A stretch of DNA of 64,000 nt from Buddleja alternifolia (Eukaryota > Streptophyta > Magnoliopsida > Lamiales > Scrophulariaceae): positions 1,059,001-1,123,000 of the forward strand of contig CM033393.1 in the NCBI GenBank assembly GCA_019426215.1, in the 5' to 3' direction. The notes below the pieces were generated by a model that searched no databases, had not been told where the DNA came from, and saw only the letters and a program-made list of their open reading frames with translations. Numbering within the stretch: position 1 is the stretch's first letter; every line of letters starts with the position of its first letter. Both the position numbers and the translations under genes were made by a program. Below are positions 1 to 11,567 of the stretch, in pieces.

Positions 1-840
1 GGTTTTCTCTAATCTAACGCTCAATTATCTTCCCACATTTCTCTATTTCCATTTTCTTTTCAATTCCATTTCTATCTTGCATTTTTCATTTTAATCTCCA
101 GTTCTAATATTCAATTTCAATTACAGGTGGACGGACGATAGACGGTTATTGCATTTCTCAAGAATGATAGATAGTGTTGGGAGAGCAATCGCAGAGCGAC
201 TCGTGGTATTGGTGGAGAAGCAAAGGAGAAGTTTTAAGAGAATTGCAAGACATACATATCTCAACTGCAGAAGCGAAGAAGAAGAAAAATGTTTCTCTAT
301 GCTATTTATAGGCCTATAAAAAATTTACGAGTTTTGACCATTGAAGTTTGTGTATTTCAATCCCCTGTTATAAGCAACAATTCAATGTTGATTTGGTTAG
401 TGCTTTCGCAGGTAAGATATATCGATGGAAATAAGTTTTCTACTCTTTTTCCTTTTTTGCATACTCTACTATCGTTTTGTCATAATCTTAGTTTATATTT
501 CGATACATGTTTTTTTATTTTACGTTTGATTATATTTTTGGTTGAGATGTGTCATTATATTTAGTTTTATATCCACGTAATATGAAAATTAACTGATATT
601 TAGTCATCCATGATAAAGCGAAATCAAGAATATATCTATTGTTCCTTACTGTTCCAACTTCTACATTTCTACTCCTCTTCTTAAGGCCTTAAATTTCAAT
701 TGTGTGAATACCATCATGATGTCTCAAGTTTTGTTAATTGAGTTTGTTTTCTTTTTAGAGTTAGAATTTATTGATTCTTTTAAATTTGAAAAATAACGGT
801 AATGTTCCTTTTTTAATGGCAGGATATAATTCCATGTCTT
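1..840. other. AT-rich intergenic DNA, no supported gene
   Basis: No conserved protein is recognisable. A 51-residue frame opens at 164 and closes at 319 (+), starting MIDSVGRAIAERL. It follows an acceptor-like CAG at about 124-126, so it could be the last exon of a gene lying left of the window. It has no recognisable domain and may be chance. Confidence 0.3.
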
Positions 841-846
841 TAACAA

Positions 847-1199
847 CAGGGATGGAGCCAGGAAGGGGGCTGGAGGGTGCACCGTGCACTCGCCCCCCTC
901 CATTTTGAAAAATAAATTTTTTGATATTTGAGTTTCGGCCCCCCCAAAATTGAAAAATATTACGATTTCTCTCTTTTTTTTGAGTTCGCCCTCCAAACCC
1001 AAAATGTTGGCTATAACGAAAGAGATATAAAAGTATAAAGTTGTAATTGAATATAATTCCTTATTAGATTTCCCTCTATAAATATAGCGTACCGTACCGC
1101 GAGGGGGACCCCCCTTCAATCCTTCGTCTATTTGGCCAAAAAAAAGTGTATAGCTATATCGCAACAATTTTGCCCCCACTGAAATTTTTGGCTCCGTCC
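847..1199. mobile_element. probable hAT-like MITE, degraded
   Basis: The left end reads CAGGGATGGAGCCA and the right end reads TGGCTCCGTCC, which are imperfect inverted repeats. The interior carries runs of G or C and no coherent ORF. I could not fix a clean 8-bp target duplication, so the exact ends are uncertain. The overlapping minus-strand frame is dominated by low-complexity sequence and is not a gene. Confidence 0.45.
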
Positions 1200-1645
1200 T
1201 TAAACTCAGGACCTCTCATATAAAGTAGAATGTGAATACCATTAGACCAAGAGTCTTTATAAAATTACATTGTCCTACTTAATTAATTTGAATTCTTTGA
1301 TGAGAGAGAGAGACCATGCTATGAGTATTTAATGCATGACTGTATTCCGCGGTTGTACAACCTCAACCCTAATGAGAATTCATAAGTAAATTGAACACTT
1401 TTTTTACTTTGTTAAACAGGCAAATCAAAATATACAGACAGTTAAAAAACTAGGTCATTCTTGCAAATAAACTTGAGATTTCCAAAACTTTATTTTGAGT
1501 TTCTGTTCTTTATCTTACGTTATTACACCATTTCCTTGAAGGCTCATACAATTATTCTCATTTATCAAGGTAGAGTGAAAAGACATACAATACCCCTCGT
1601 GCACTAAGGTTATTAATTCGTATAAATGCATATCTTTTTACATTA
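1200..1645. other. intergenic, fragment of a SINE-like repeat
   Basis: Positions 1200-1255 contain a fragment (CTCAGGACCTCTCATATAAA and following) resembling the repeat at 3391-3510 and its opposite-strand relative at 10312-10445. The rest is AT-rich with nothing identifiable. Confidence 0.35.
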
Positions 1646-2021
1646 AAGATTTAAGGGAAAATGGCTTTTTTCGTCCCTCAACTATTTGGATTGTGCCACT
1701 TTCGTCCCTCATGTACAAAAAGTTCCCCAATAGTCCCTCATGTAATAAATTTGTTACAAGTTCGTCCTTTCCTCCAATTTCCGGCGATTTTTTTCCATTT
1801 GAGGTTGCACGTGATATGCACATGCCTTTGAGCAGGGGCATTTTCGTCCGTGCAGCCCTTATTTTCACCCAAATGAAAATTAGTGTCATTTTGGTCCTCC
1901 AAAAATGGAGGGAAAATTGTTGTTCCTTTCCCGCTGCATGTAGCTGCCATCAAAGTACAAATATAAGCTTTCCATCCTCAAAATTAGCTTCTGCAATTTT
2001 TTAACTCCTTGACTCTACCCA

Positions 2022-2126
2022 AAAAAATGAATAATATCTGCTACTGTAGGAGGCTCGCCGTGATTAGGTGCTCCTGGACAGATGCAAATCCGGGGCGGAG
2101 GTTCTATAGCTGTGAACTACACCGAG
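2022..2126 (+). pseudogene. GRF-type zinc-finger fragment inside the MULE
   Basis: The plus frame beginning MNNICYCRRLAVIRCSW continues through TDANPGRRFYSCEL and ends at a donor-like GTAAGT near 2127. The pattern C-x-C, then R-x-SWT, then NPGRRFY-x-C is the signature of GRF zinc fingers, which bind nucleic acid and are common in plant transposon-derived ORFs. Only the N-terminal half of the finger is present and no downstream exon is evident. I read it as a captured or inherited exon, not a working gene. Confidence 0.6.
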
Positions 2127-2180
2127 TAAGTTTGTCTCTCAATAAAACACAAAAAAGTGTGGGTTTTTTTGTTTAGTCCT

Positions 2181-2459
2181 CTAGGAATGCAAAACTCTAA
2201 AATTTGAATTGATTTGTTCTCTAAAACCTTGATAACCAAGCATAGACATAACTTTATCAAGAACACACAGTGACATGATATCAGGATGGCAATAGCCAAT
2301 ATAATCCACCTCCCCACCCACATATACTTTGCTTGGTATTTCCAGCAGCTGACCACCATGGTGTATTTTTAATGTGAAATGCTTATCCCCAGGTACTGCA
2401 TTTGGAAAAATCTCAAAATTAACCATCATTTTCAAAAGAACAAAACAAACAAATAGCAA
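2181..2459 (-). pseudogene. PB1-like domain fragment typical of plant MULE transposases
   Basis: A 92-residue minus frame contains FTLKIHHGGQL, then YVGGEVDYIGYCHPD, MSLCVLDK and MLGYQG. This spacing matches the N-terminal PB1-like module seen upstream of many plant MULE transposases. The transposase core is absent. With the GRF-finger exon next door on the opposite strand, it suggests a rearranged deletion derivative. The family assignment is from memory of the motif, not from a search. Confidence 0.55.
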
Positions 2460-3390
2460 GCACTAAAACAATGCATTTGAGACCCCTATAACAGAGACAA
2501 TGGGACACAAATTTGTTTTTTTTACTTTATGAAGATACTCCATTAAAGGTGTTTGGGACCACTCTCACAGTTTGATAATAGATAATACAAACCCCACAAC
2601 ACATGCAACAAAAAATCACCAATAAGCCAACCAACAGTGCATAAAAGCATCTAGATTAAGTAAATGAAGTATTTTAATATGGAAAACAGTAAAATAATTA
2701 CTATTTTAGGATTGACTTACTATATATTGGAGCCCCATTACCCTTTCGACGATCCATTGTCGATTGAAGCCAAAGTTATCCCTCAAATGGAGTTTTCTCC
2801 CCTAAATTGCACTCATTCGAAGTTAGATTGATAAATTTCTTGTTTAATCTTGCAGATTATCTCAACTATGTGTGAGCCCTAGTTTTTCACTCTTTTACTC
2901 AACTGTAAATATTCCAAGATGAGGGTTTTAATTGTTTGTTTGGTCCCTAAATTGAAAATAAGGGCTGCCCGGACGAAAATGCCCCTGCTCAAACGCATGT
3001 GCATATCACGTGCAACCTCAAACGGAAAAAAATCGCTGGAAATTGGAGGAAAGGACGAACTTGTAACAAATTTATTACATGAGGGACTATTGGGGAACTT
3101 TTTGTACATGAGGGACGAAAGTGGCACAATCCAAATAGTTGAGGGACGAAAAAAGCCATTTTCCCAAGATTTAAAGTTGAAAATTGTATAATTGGGTGCG
3201 ATGGTAATTGCATTATTCTCTACCCAAAAGATTATGTTATCCTGTGCCAGGACCGCTAGTTATAATAAAAAATAAGTAAAACACCTTGAATCAACAGTGT
3301 ATTTTTTATTTTTATTTCTAATTCAAGGGAAGGGGACATTTTATATATTTAGTCCGACAAATCTCGGTTGATAGTTATAATCTTAATCCA

Positions 3391-3510
3391 TAAAAACTCT
3401 ATTTGACTTCATAAAGGAGGGGAGAGCCACAACTTGTGGCAGTCTGGATTCAAATTCAGGATCTCTCACATAAAATGAGAGATAAATACCGCTAGATCAA
3501 CAGATCTTTG
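3391..3510 (-). repeat. SINE-like repeat, minus orientation
   Basis: Read on the minus strand it has a tRNA-like pair of blocks: an A-box-like stretch and a B-box-like segment around CTGAATTTGAATCCAGA. It is the counterpart of the plus-strand copy at about 10312-10445, sharing the blocks that read (in + at the other copy) GAGTTCGAATTCAGG and TCTCTCCCCTCCTTTAT. No target duplication was resolved. Confidence 0.4.
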
Positions 3511-3728
3511 ATAATCAACGGTGTATTTTGGACCGAGACGAGTTACGCGAAAAGTTGTCACATTATATATCTCTTTCTTTCAAGGCCCCTCTTTTTATTA
3601 CCAAAAGAAAAGAATTGGGCTTAAGTGTGTGTATAGTTGTGGGATTGTGTTAAGGCCCTGAAGGCCTAAACCAACCACTCCAACGTAAACCCCTATCCAA
3701 TTTTCGAAGATCTCACACATCTTCTCCC

Positions 3729-6673
3729 ATGGCGTCTTCCTCTCTCTCTTCGGTTTTGAATCAACAGCACTGCATAAACCTCCCCAAACGATGCTCATTT
3801 ATCACTCTCAGATTCTTCTCTTTGAAGGCATGTCATTCTTCGGCGGCGGCGGCCGGACGAATCTTCTACCGCCGTGCACCACGGCGGAGCTCCGCTTCAG
3901 CTTTATCTTTCAGCCTTTCCAGAAGCTTCTCTAAGTCTCAATCTCCGGTTAATGGCGGCAGCAAGATGCCGGAAATTCCGAGTCTCCATCATTTTATGCC
4001 TAAAGCCACCGCCGCTGTCACCGATGCTAGTGTTTCCGATCCTCAATTCGAGTAAGTATGTATGTGCTTAGTTTGAATTTTATGTGGAAAATGTGCTTAA
4101 TTGTTTGCTCAATTGAAGCAGTATAATTGAATTTTGAAAATGTGATGAGATTGGTGATCTTATGGAATGGAGATAACTGGAAATGCAAAGCAAATTATGA
4201 ATAAAGTTAGTTGCTTTGAGACGCGGAGATGAATTCATAACTGTCTTGCTGATTGTTGTCTGTTAGAATGTTTACTTTAATTGTACAAAATTAAGTTCAA
4301 GGAAATTGCTTCTAATTTATAATTTGCATACCTGCATCAACATTATGGTTCTAGGGATTAACAAATCGAAAAGAAGGAAAACTAACGACAAATTCTGAAG
4401 GAAGGAAAATGATTTTGAGCCGATGAAACTAGGAAGAGATGTTGACAGCTAGAGGGGTAGATGACATGATTCCATGGTTCATTTTTTGTATGGTTCATTT
4501 TTTGTAAGAACACTGAAATTAGGTACAATTGATGATGTTGACAGCTAATTGATAGATTCAGTGATCGACTTCGGTTATTTTTTCTTATTACTTGACAGTT
4601 TGGAGTGACCATGTCTTATGAACAGTTATATTCTATACTAGTTACATTCTGCAGAGCACTGACAACTTGAAAAACTTATAAGCTTATTTATTTTTGTTTC
4701 TCTAGTTCAATAACTGTGTCCGACGTTCTTCCACGAGGTCGTATATACCATGAAACTTATGGATGCCAAATGAATGTTAATGATATGGAGATTGTTCTAT
4801 CTATCATGAAGAATTCTGGATACAGCAAAGTGGTAGAGGTTCCTGAGAGTGCAGAGATTATATTTATAAATACTTGTGCAATCAGGGACAATGCAGAACA
4901 GAAGGTGTGGCAGAGACTTAATTATTTTTGGTTTCTGAAAAGGCAATGGAAGAGTAATGTTGCTTCAGGAAGGTCGCAGTCCCTACATCCTCCAAAAGTT
5001 GTTGTACTCGGGTGTATGGCTGAGAGGCTGAAGGACAAAATATTGGATTCAGATAAAATGGTTGATGTTGTTTGCGGACCTGATGCTTATCGGGACTTGC
5101 CACGGCTGTTAGAAGAGGTAGATTCAGGACAAAAAGGGATTAACACTCTTCTCTCACTTGAAGAAACTTATGCTGATATCAATCCAGTGCGTATCTCAAA
5201 GAATTCAATGGGTGCATTTGTCTCGGTAATGAGGGGTTGCAATAATATGTGCTCGTTTTGCATTGTTCCATTCACAAGAGGTAGAGAGCGGTCACGTCCA
5301 GTGGAATCCATTGTTAGGGAGGTTGCGGAGCTTTCGAAGGAAGGCGTGAAGGAGGTAACTCTTCTTGGGCAAAATGTGAATAGTTATAATGACACGTCCG
5401 GTGTTGAAGAGGTTGAATCTGGAGTCAACTGGAAACACAGTGATGGATTTTCCAGCAAATGCAAAGTCAAGAATATGGGTTTACGCTTTGCTGATCTGCT
5501 CGACAGATTAGCAGCAGAATTTCCAGAGATGAGATTCAGATACACTTCCCCTCATCCGAAAGATTTTCCCGATGAGTTGTTGTATGTTATGCGAGACAGA
5601 TATAATATATGCAAAAGCATCCACCTGCCTGCCCAATCAGGCAGCAGTACAGTACTAGAAAGTATGCGAAGAGGATATACCCGAGAAGCATACTTAGAAC
5701 TTGTTGAAAAAATACGCACTATAATTCCTGATATAGGGATAAGCAGTGATTTCATATGCGGTAAGTTTGTTTATCATTTCATTCAGTTTTCTCTATTCCC
5801 TGTCCTTAGGCTATATTGGATGGAAATAAGTAATTGTTATAAAGAAACTGGCAAAATATATCTGGACCTATCATTGTTGTAGTTAAGCATCCATTTGGAA
5901 GAGTTTACAATGTGTCCCACCAATGAGTAACTATATTCATGTTGAGTTCATTACTGATGATCCCCCACCCAACCCGACTACTCATCCTCCACTACCGGTA
6001 AGTGGGATTGTGAATCATTAGATTGGATATGGTGATATCATTTCACTTTAGGACATCATCATATTCCCATCCAATGACTCAGCCCAGTTTGGTAGTAGCA
6101 GGAAATTACCCTTCATCAATCAACCCTTCTCGGGTCAAGGTTATTTCTTCTCGACATTTAAACCTTCCCATTTTTTGTTTCTTTTGATCTATAGGTTTCT
6201 GCGGGGAAACAGAGGAGGATCACCAGGACACTTTAACCTTAATCAGGACCGTTGGCTATGACATGGCATACATGTTTGCTTACAGCATGAGGGAGAAAAC
6301 TCACGCCCATAGAAACTACGTCGATGATGTCCCCGACGATGTAAAGCAAAGGAGGTTAACAGAACTTATTGAAGCTTTTCGTAACAGCACGGGTCAATGC
6401 TATGACTCGAAAATTGGGTCGGTCCAACTTGTGTTAGTCGAAGGGCCCAATAAAAGAGCACCCGAGAAAGAGCTTATTGGGAAGAGTGATAGAGGGCATA
6501 GAGTATCGTTTACTAATCTTCCTGTCTCGGATAGAGACAATAATGGCGTTAATCGGAGTCCAGAAGTTGGTGATTATGTGGAAGTTCAGATATTGAAATC
6601 TACTAGGGCGTCTCTTCATGGAGAAGCACTTGCCATCACTAAATTGAGCTCGTTTTACGCTAATAAAGAATGA
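3729..6673 (+). CDS. CDK5RAP1/MiaB-type tRNA methylthiotransferase
   Basis: Exons are 3729-4051, 4706-5760 and 6195-6673; they give 618 residues. The family uses radical SAM chemistry and two 4Fe-4S clusters to add a methylthio group to isopentenyladenosine at tRNA position 37. The N-terminal (UPF0004) domain has cluster cysteines C128 (YGCQMN), C165 (INTCAIR) and C211 (LGCMAE). The radical SAM motif is C286-x3-C290-x2-C293 (CNNMCSFC). [10 protein letters not shown] follows in exon 3, and a TRAM-like segment ends the protein (GDYVEVQIL). The first 107 residues are rich in Ser, Arg and Ala and acid-poor, as in an organelle transit peptide. The ATG at 3729 opens this leader. Splice phases agree across both introns. 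Arabidopsis has one similar gene. Activity in mitochondria or plastids is inferred. Confidence 0.93.
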
Positions 6674-7875
6674 AGAACCTCTTGCATGTGTTAATATTGC
6701 TTAAAACTCTGAGCATGTTGCTTCAGTGCCAATATGTGGCTTATTAGATGCTACTCTCTTAGGTAGTGCTTAAGTGAAGTTGTAAGCCGTTAGATTATAT
6801 ACGACAGGTTCATTTACAGGTTGGAAAGCAAAGATTGAATTTATCAAGCATAAGAAAAATAGCTGACTTGGGGATAACTCATCCAAATATGCTATATTTA
6901 GAGAATTGTCTACTTAATTTACTTTAGTAGTTATTGTAATCTTAATAAATTTTGGTTTCTTTCTGGGCAGCTTGGAAGTCCAATTTGGTGTAGATATTCC
7001 TTTCATAATTTTCATGGTCAATGCATGTTTCTAGCAAATGACATCTTCTATTGTAAAATGATGTTAAATCTTGCATTGCATACTGTATGATAAGTGTATA
7101 TAATTCATATTAAATTTATATTCAAAAAATATTTTATACACATGGCGTGTATATGTGAAATATAATAAGAGATTACAATACTATTTGCAATAAGAGATCC
7201 AAAAAAGAATAAGTAGAAGAAATCCTTGTTTTTCCATTGGTACGGTATGCAAAATTTAGACCACTTCCGTCAAGTTTCACCAAGGCTCATTTAGGTTTCA
7301 TTTGGGACGGTAAGACAAATCAAACAAATTATATACCTAACTTAAGATTGATTATTAAAATTTCATTTGAACTCCATCTGTTTAACTTAACCCAAAAGCT
7401 TCAACACATAAACTCGACTTAAGTTTGAATTGATTATTTAAAAAAAAAGAAAAAATATAGCTAAAAGTATCAAGCTAATTAAGCTAGATTCGTTTCACCT
7501 CGATTAAAGTTCTTTCAAACTTTGGCTTGATTAGCCAGCTCAAACACTATTTTTGAAGCGTGATAAAAATATAAATAAAATTTACCAATATTTTATATAG
7601 ATCAACTCGATTCACTTGGACCACTAGTTTCATTATAGCATATATCAGTCTTGACTAAAAATAAGAGGGCTTGGGAAAATGCAAAGAAACCAAAAATTTG
7701 GATAACAAATACTAGAAATGAACACTTTATGAGAATGGCTAAAACTTGAAGGAGCCAATTAATACAATAGTTGAAACCAAAATTCCATTTTCCTAATCAA
7801 AGATGCAGGTTATTTATCTATCTTAAAAGGGAACAAGCCTGGTCGATTTCGAGATATGCAAGATCGAGATTAAAA
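6674..7875. other. intergenic, 3' flanks of converging genes
   Basis: This holds the 3' regions of the methylthiotransferase (+) and of the small minus-strand gene. From about 7370 to 7620 the text has scattered AAGCTCG/CTCGATT-type words typical of an eroded hAT-like repeat seen repeatedly in this window (also near 10500-10820, 30000-30290, 33640-33890 and 38200-38550). No coding region was seen. Confidence 0.4.
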
Positions 7876-10092
7876 TCAAGCCATAGCTGATTTCTTCTCC
7901 TCTTCAATCTGTTTCAGCTCTCTTAATCTTTCTGCCCAGGCTCTGTCCCTTGCAACTGCAGCCATCTTGCGCTCAACCCTTTTCATGATCTTTTTCCTTT
8001 TCGCCTCTTGCACCTGAGCCTTGCGCTTCCTTTTTTCAGACTACAACAAGATAAAAACGTTCATATGCATGTGGATGAAACACAAGTCCAAGTAAGAAAC
8101 GAGCACAATTTAATATCCAGAATCTCGAGTGCAGGAGAAACTAACAATTTAGGGCTATGTAACAGATGAAAATGAGCATCTTAAATGAAACAAAACATAT
8201 CAAAGATGGAATGTCAGCAAAAGGAAAGTAATGTTACAAGTCATTTAACGGTTATAATAAGAAATAGCGCAGCCAGAAGGACGTTGGACATTTTAGTGAG
8301 CACCAATAAAGGACCTTAAAACATCTGTCAATGACTGACTAACAACCACTGGAGTATGCAGATAACCAATCTGTTCCAGAATCCTACTTCACAAACTTAA
8401 GTTCAGCTTAGGAATTTGGGAAGGTTTTGGGGAGCATCAAAGGTCCTTTTCTTAAGCAATGAATCATTTCTGAAAATGTATTTCTATTGAATAGTAACAA
8501 AAAATAAATAAAAAGCCTTCTGGACTAGCTTTCCCAACTCTCCCATCCCACCACTTCTCTAAAAGACAATCATTTTGAGAAGCAATTTTGAGCAGCATCC
8601 TAGAGGAGCAAGGAATAAAAAGATCTTAAAAAGGAAATGTCTCCAACAGTATCCTCACGGGAAATGTATAGTAGGTCCAGAACACGAAGTAAGTCCGGTC
8701 CAGCCTTTCTGAAAATTCTTAAGCTTAAGTACGCACAGTTACGAACAATTTTACGCTCCAGCTCGTTGAGCCTATTATTGAGCTCAAGGTAGAAAGTTTT
8801 AAGATCATGCTTAGCTTGAGCTCTAGCACAAGCACGAAGGCAGATAGCATAAAAGCAAAAATTCCTCGACCAACACTAAGAATATTTTGACCAGCAAAGC
8901 TTAAAATTTGTGTGTACGCTCAATACAATAATACTTTCAATCCCTGATTCCAGCTTAACTAATCTTATCAGTATTCTTCCGATGCATACTAAGATCAAGC
9001 ACACTTGAGCTAAGAATATGAATACTATGTGCATAGATGTGTAATATATACATTGGGCCCACAAGATGTTCAAGCGTGGGTGGGACTGAGCTCGGCCAGA
9101 CAGCATAGGGCTAATCCAACCTAGATGGACGAAGTACTTCATAAGTGGAAATCTGAAGAGTAGGTCATCACGCTTAATTGTACATTAGTTCTGAGATAAG
9201 ATTTATTTCATTGCACAATCTAGTGTTGCAATTCTCTTGACAGTTTCGCCTCTCGCTTATTTTGGTTAATAAATGAAAAAAAAAATTCTTTATTAGGTGA
9301 TGATTTTTATGAGTCTATTCTTCGTCTAAACTTATTTCCACAAAATGATGGTAATAGAAATCGAGGCAAGACAATTACAAATGCACCTCCAAAAAGAACT
9401 AGCATCGCAATTGTGAGGAGTTCGATCACAAACCACTAGTGAATCAATAACCATTCATATATGTCTCTCTTAGCAAACATCAATGTAACATCTTCAAGCT
9501 CTCATACAAATCGAAAAACATAACAAGAAATAGGAATCAACACTTAGACAGATAAAACAGAAACATACCATTACAAATGAACGATGCTGTTTGATTCTCT
9601 TCTTCTCGTTCCTTCTCTTCTTACTTCCCTCATTTGGCTGGTTAGGATGTATAGGTTCCCCAGGCACACATTTCACCCACGCATATGGACCTAACAATTA
9701 TTTCCACAATAAAGCATCAACCCCAATTCTCTTCCACTCCTCAGATAATTGAAAACAAAGCATTACAAATTTAAAATTAACATATTCAAAAAAATGTCAG
9801 CATCTAAGACCCTAAAAACCCTAATTTCTTCCAAACCTGGGGGTTTCAAGCTGGCTCTTTTGCGGCGAGGCTTGTCGACGGGTCTACGCTTCGGGAATCT
9901 GGTGTCGGTAAGGCTATGGAAGGCATTGCACGGCGGAATCCATGGTAGGTTACGGAGGATGGGGGAAAAGAGGTGGCGGAGCTCCGGCGGCAATGCGGTG
10001 GCGAAGGTTTTTGCTGGTGGCGATAAATGAGACGCCGGTGAGAGGATTCTGGATACGGGTCGGATTATGGATCTCAAAGCTCCGAACGCCAT
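7876..10092 (-). CDS. small basic protein, probably mitochondrial, unknown function
   Basis: Exons on the minus strand are 9837-10092, 9569-9690 and 7876-8040; phases close to give 180 residues. The N-terminus (MAFGALRSIIRPVSRILSP) is an Arg/Ser-rich, acid-free leader typical of mitochondrial import. Exon 2 encodes a conserved-looking block, GPYAWVKCVPGEPIHPNQPN, followed by a run of Lys/Arg. Exon 3 is almost entirely charged and predicted helical (KRKAQVQEAKRKKIMKRVER then RAWAERLRELKQ) and ends at the TGA at 7876. Size, basic charge and helical tail would suit an organelle ribosome or RNA-associated protein, but I do not recognise the family. The intron 8041-9568 is about 1.5 kb. Confidence 0.75.
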
Positions 10093-11567
10093 GGCTGCGA
10101 GCTTATTTGACTGTGTGCTGAGTGTTGAGTGAGAAATGGCGTTTTAACAAGAGAAGGGGATCAGAACGACGCCGTAGAAGGTGTACTATTTGGGGTTAAT
10201 TTCATTTTGGAGCCCCATGTTATTTATTGTTTACATGAAAGCCAACATTACTTTTAGATTGTGTCAGTTGAACACTTGAGTATATTCATCCATCTCAATT
10301 ATTTCTTTGGGTCCACCCAAGACTTGTTGGACTAGTGATATCCAACTCGCACTTTATCCTGAGTTCGAATTCAGGTTGCCACAAATTGCGTCTCTCCCCT
10401 CCTTTATAGAATTAGATAGAGTTTTTATGCTCTAGATATTTAGGGTATCCCCCTTCATGTCTTAAATTATATTTGTTTAGGTCCAAATAAAAAGCTATCA
10501 ATGGGCCAAGCAATTCAATTTTAGACTCAAACTCAATGACGATCGTTAAAAGTTTGATTGTATTACACATAACAAATTAATTTGAACATTTTTTTTTGGC
10601 TCAATAAGAAATGTGACTTGAGTTCCTTCCCTTCAATTGGTAGAAGAAGTTTAAATATGCATAAAAAATCGGACTACTCGAGTTCAACTTATATAACTCA
10701 ACTAAAGCACGTTCAAGCTCCACCATATAAATAATCAAACCAAACTCAAATGCAATTTGTCAAAGTTCAATAAAAATTTAAAGCAAGTTTAAACAGCTCT
10801 ACTCGACTCAATCTATTTACAACGTTAATCGCCACTTAGAGAGTTTGAAGACATATCCTATTGTCCGATTCAAGATAATTAGCTGACCTTACCATAAAAG
10901 AAGATTATTTTACATAGTATGGTAGTATTTATTGTGCTATAGATACAAAATTCACTGAAGTAAAAGAAATGTGACTTTACTCTAACTTCATCAAAATAAT
11001 TTAAGATTGCAACTATGAAAACACTGACAAGAACTTTGAGATGGAAAATGCAGGACTTGGAGCAGCGATGAGTAAGATGACCAAGTTAGAATAACCTTGC
11101 TCCCAAACCAGAAAGGTCTATTGTTAAATAATAAATGAATAAACTACATTGACATATCCATGTGAGACCTTAATTATCAAAAATATCCTCAAGTTTCAAA
11201 AATTATTATAACTTTACCCAATCAGTAAGAATACGTTACAATTTTCTCCCTGTATCAGTAAAAAGTATAAACATATTACAATTCCACTCAAGTTTTTCGA
11301 GTTGCCAGGATCTTATAGAGAGTGTCTAGTAATTTGCAAAATCTCGGGATACTCGTGATAATTACCCAATAAATAAGGGGTGTGCAAATAATTATCCATT
11401 GTTCAATAAATGAGCCCATATAACTATTCTGGGGAGATACTAGCAACCCGAGTCCCGGGACTATCACAATCATAAACGCGATCGGAGCCACAAAGGGGTC
11501 TACGATTCAGGCTAACCGTAAGTAACCTAGACACCGTGTCCCGTTACTCTCTAAAAATAACTCCATT
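10093..11567. other. intergenic with SINE-like repeat and eroded hAT-like repeat
   Basis: The first 100 bp or so is the promoter side of the small mitochondrial-protein gene. A SINE-like repeat lies at 10312-10445 (separate entry). About 10500-10820 is the eroded CTCGAGTT/AAGCTC repeat family. The 11100-11300 stretch has repeated ATCAAAAATATCC/CAGTAAGAATACG-type words, possibly a MITE remnant. The right end is the 3' flank of the DIM1-like gene. No ORF looks coding. Confidence 0.4.
10312..10445 (+). repeat. SINE-like repeat with A and B box
   Basis: An A-box-like TTGGACTAGTGATATCC is followed about 30 bp later by a B-box-like GAGTTCGAATTCAGG, then a shared non-tRNA body (TCTCTCCCCTCCTTTATAGA). 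A relative in opposite orientation lies at 3391-3510. The tRNA-like spacing supports a SINE; no target duplication or poly(A) tail was fixed. Confidence 0.45.

Larger units (their letters stand above)
1655..3165. mobile_element. Mutator-like element (MULE) with long terminal inverted repeats
   Basis: Terminal inverted repeats of about 220 bp occupy roughly 1655-1880 and 2940-3165. The ends read GGGAAAATGGCTTTTTTCG and its complement. A perfect 9-bp target duplication AAGATTTAA sits at 1646-1654 and 3166-3174, as expected for Mutator-type insertion. The 1.5-kb length leaves no room for a transposase, so it is non-autonomous. The interior holds two protein-coding fragments, annotated separately, so it resembles a Pack-MULE or a deletion derivative of a larger MULE. 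Confidence 0.9.

Noticed and set aside
724..1179. 151-codon minus frame
   Set aside because: Covers a probable MITE and low-complexity text with no family resemblance.
847..1210. Exact 8-bp target duplication for the left MITE
   Set aside because: Candidates such as TTTAACAA and TTAAACTC do not match well enough to claim.
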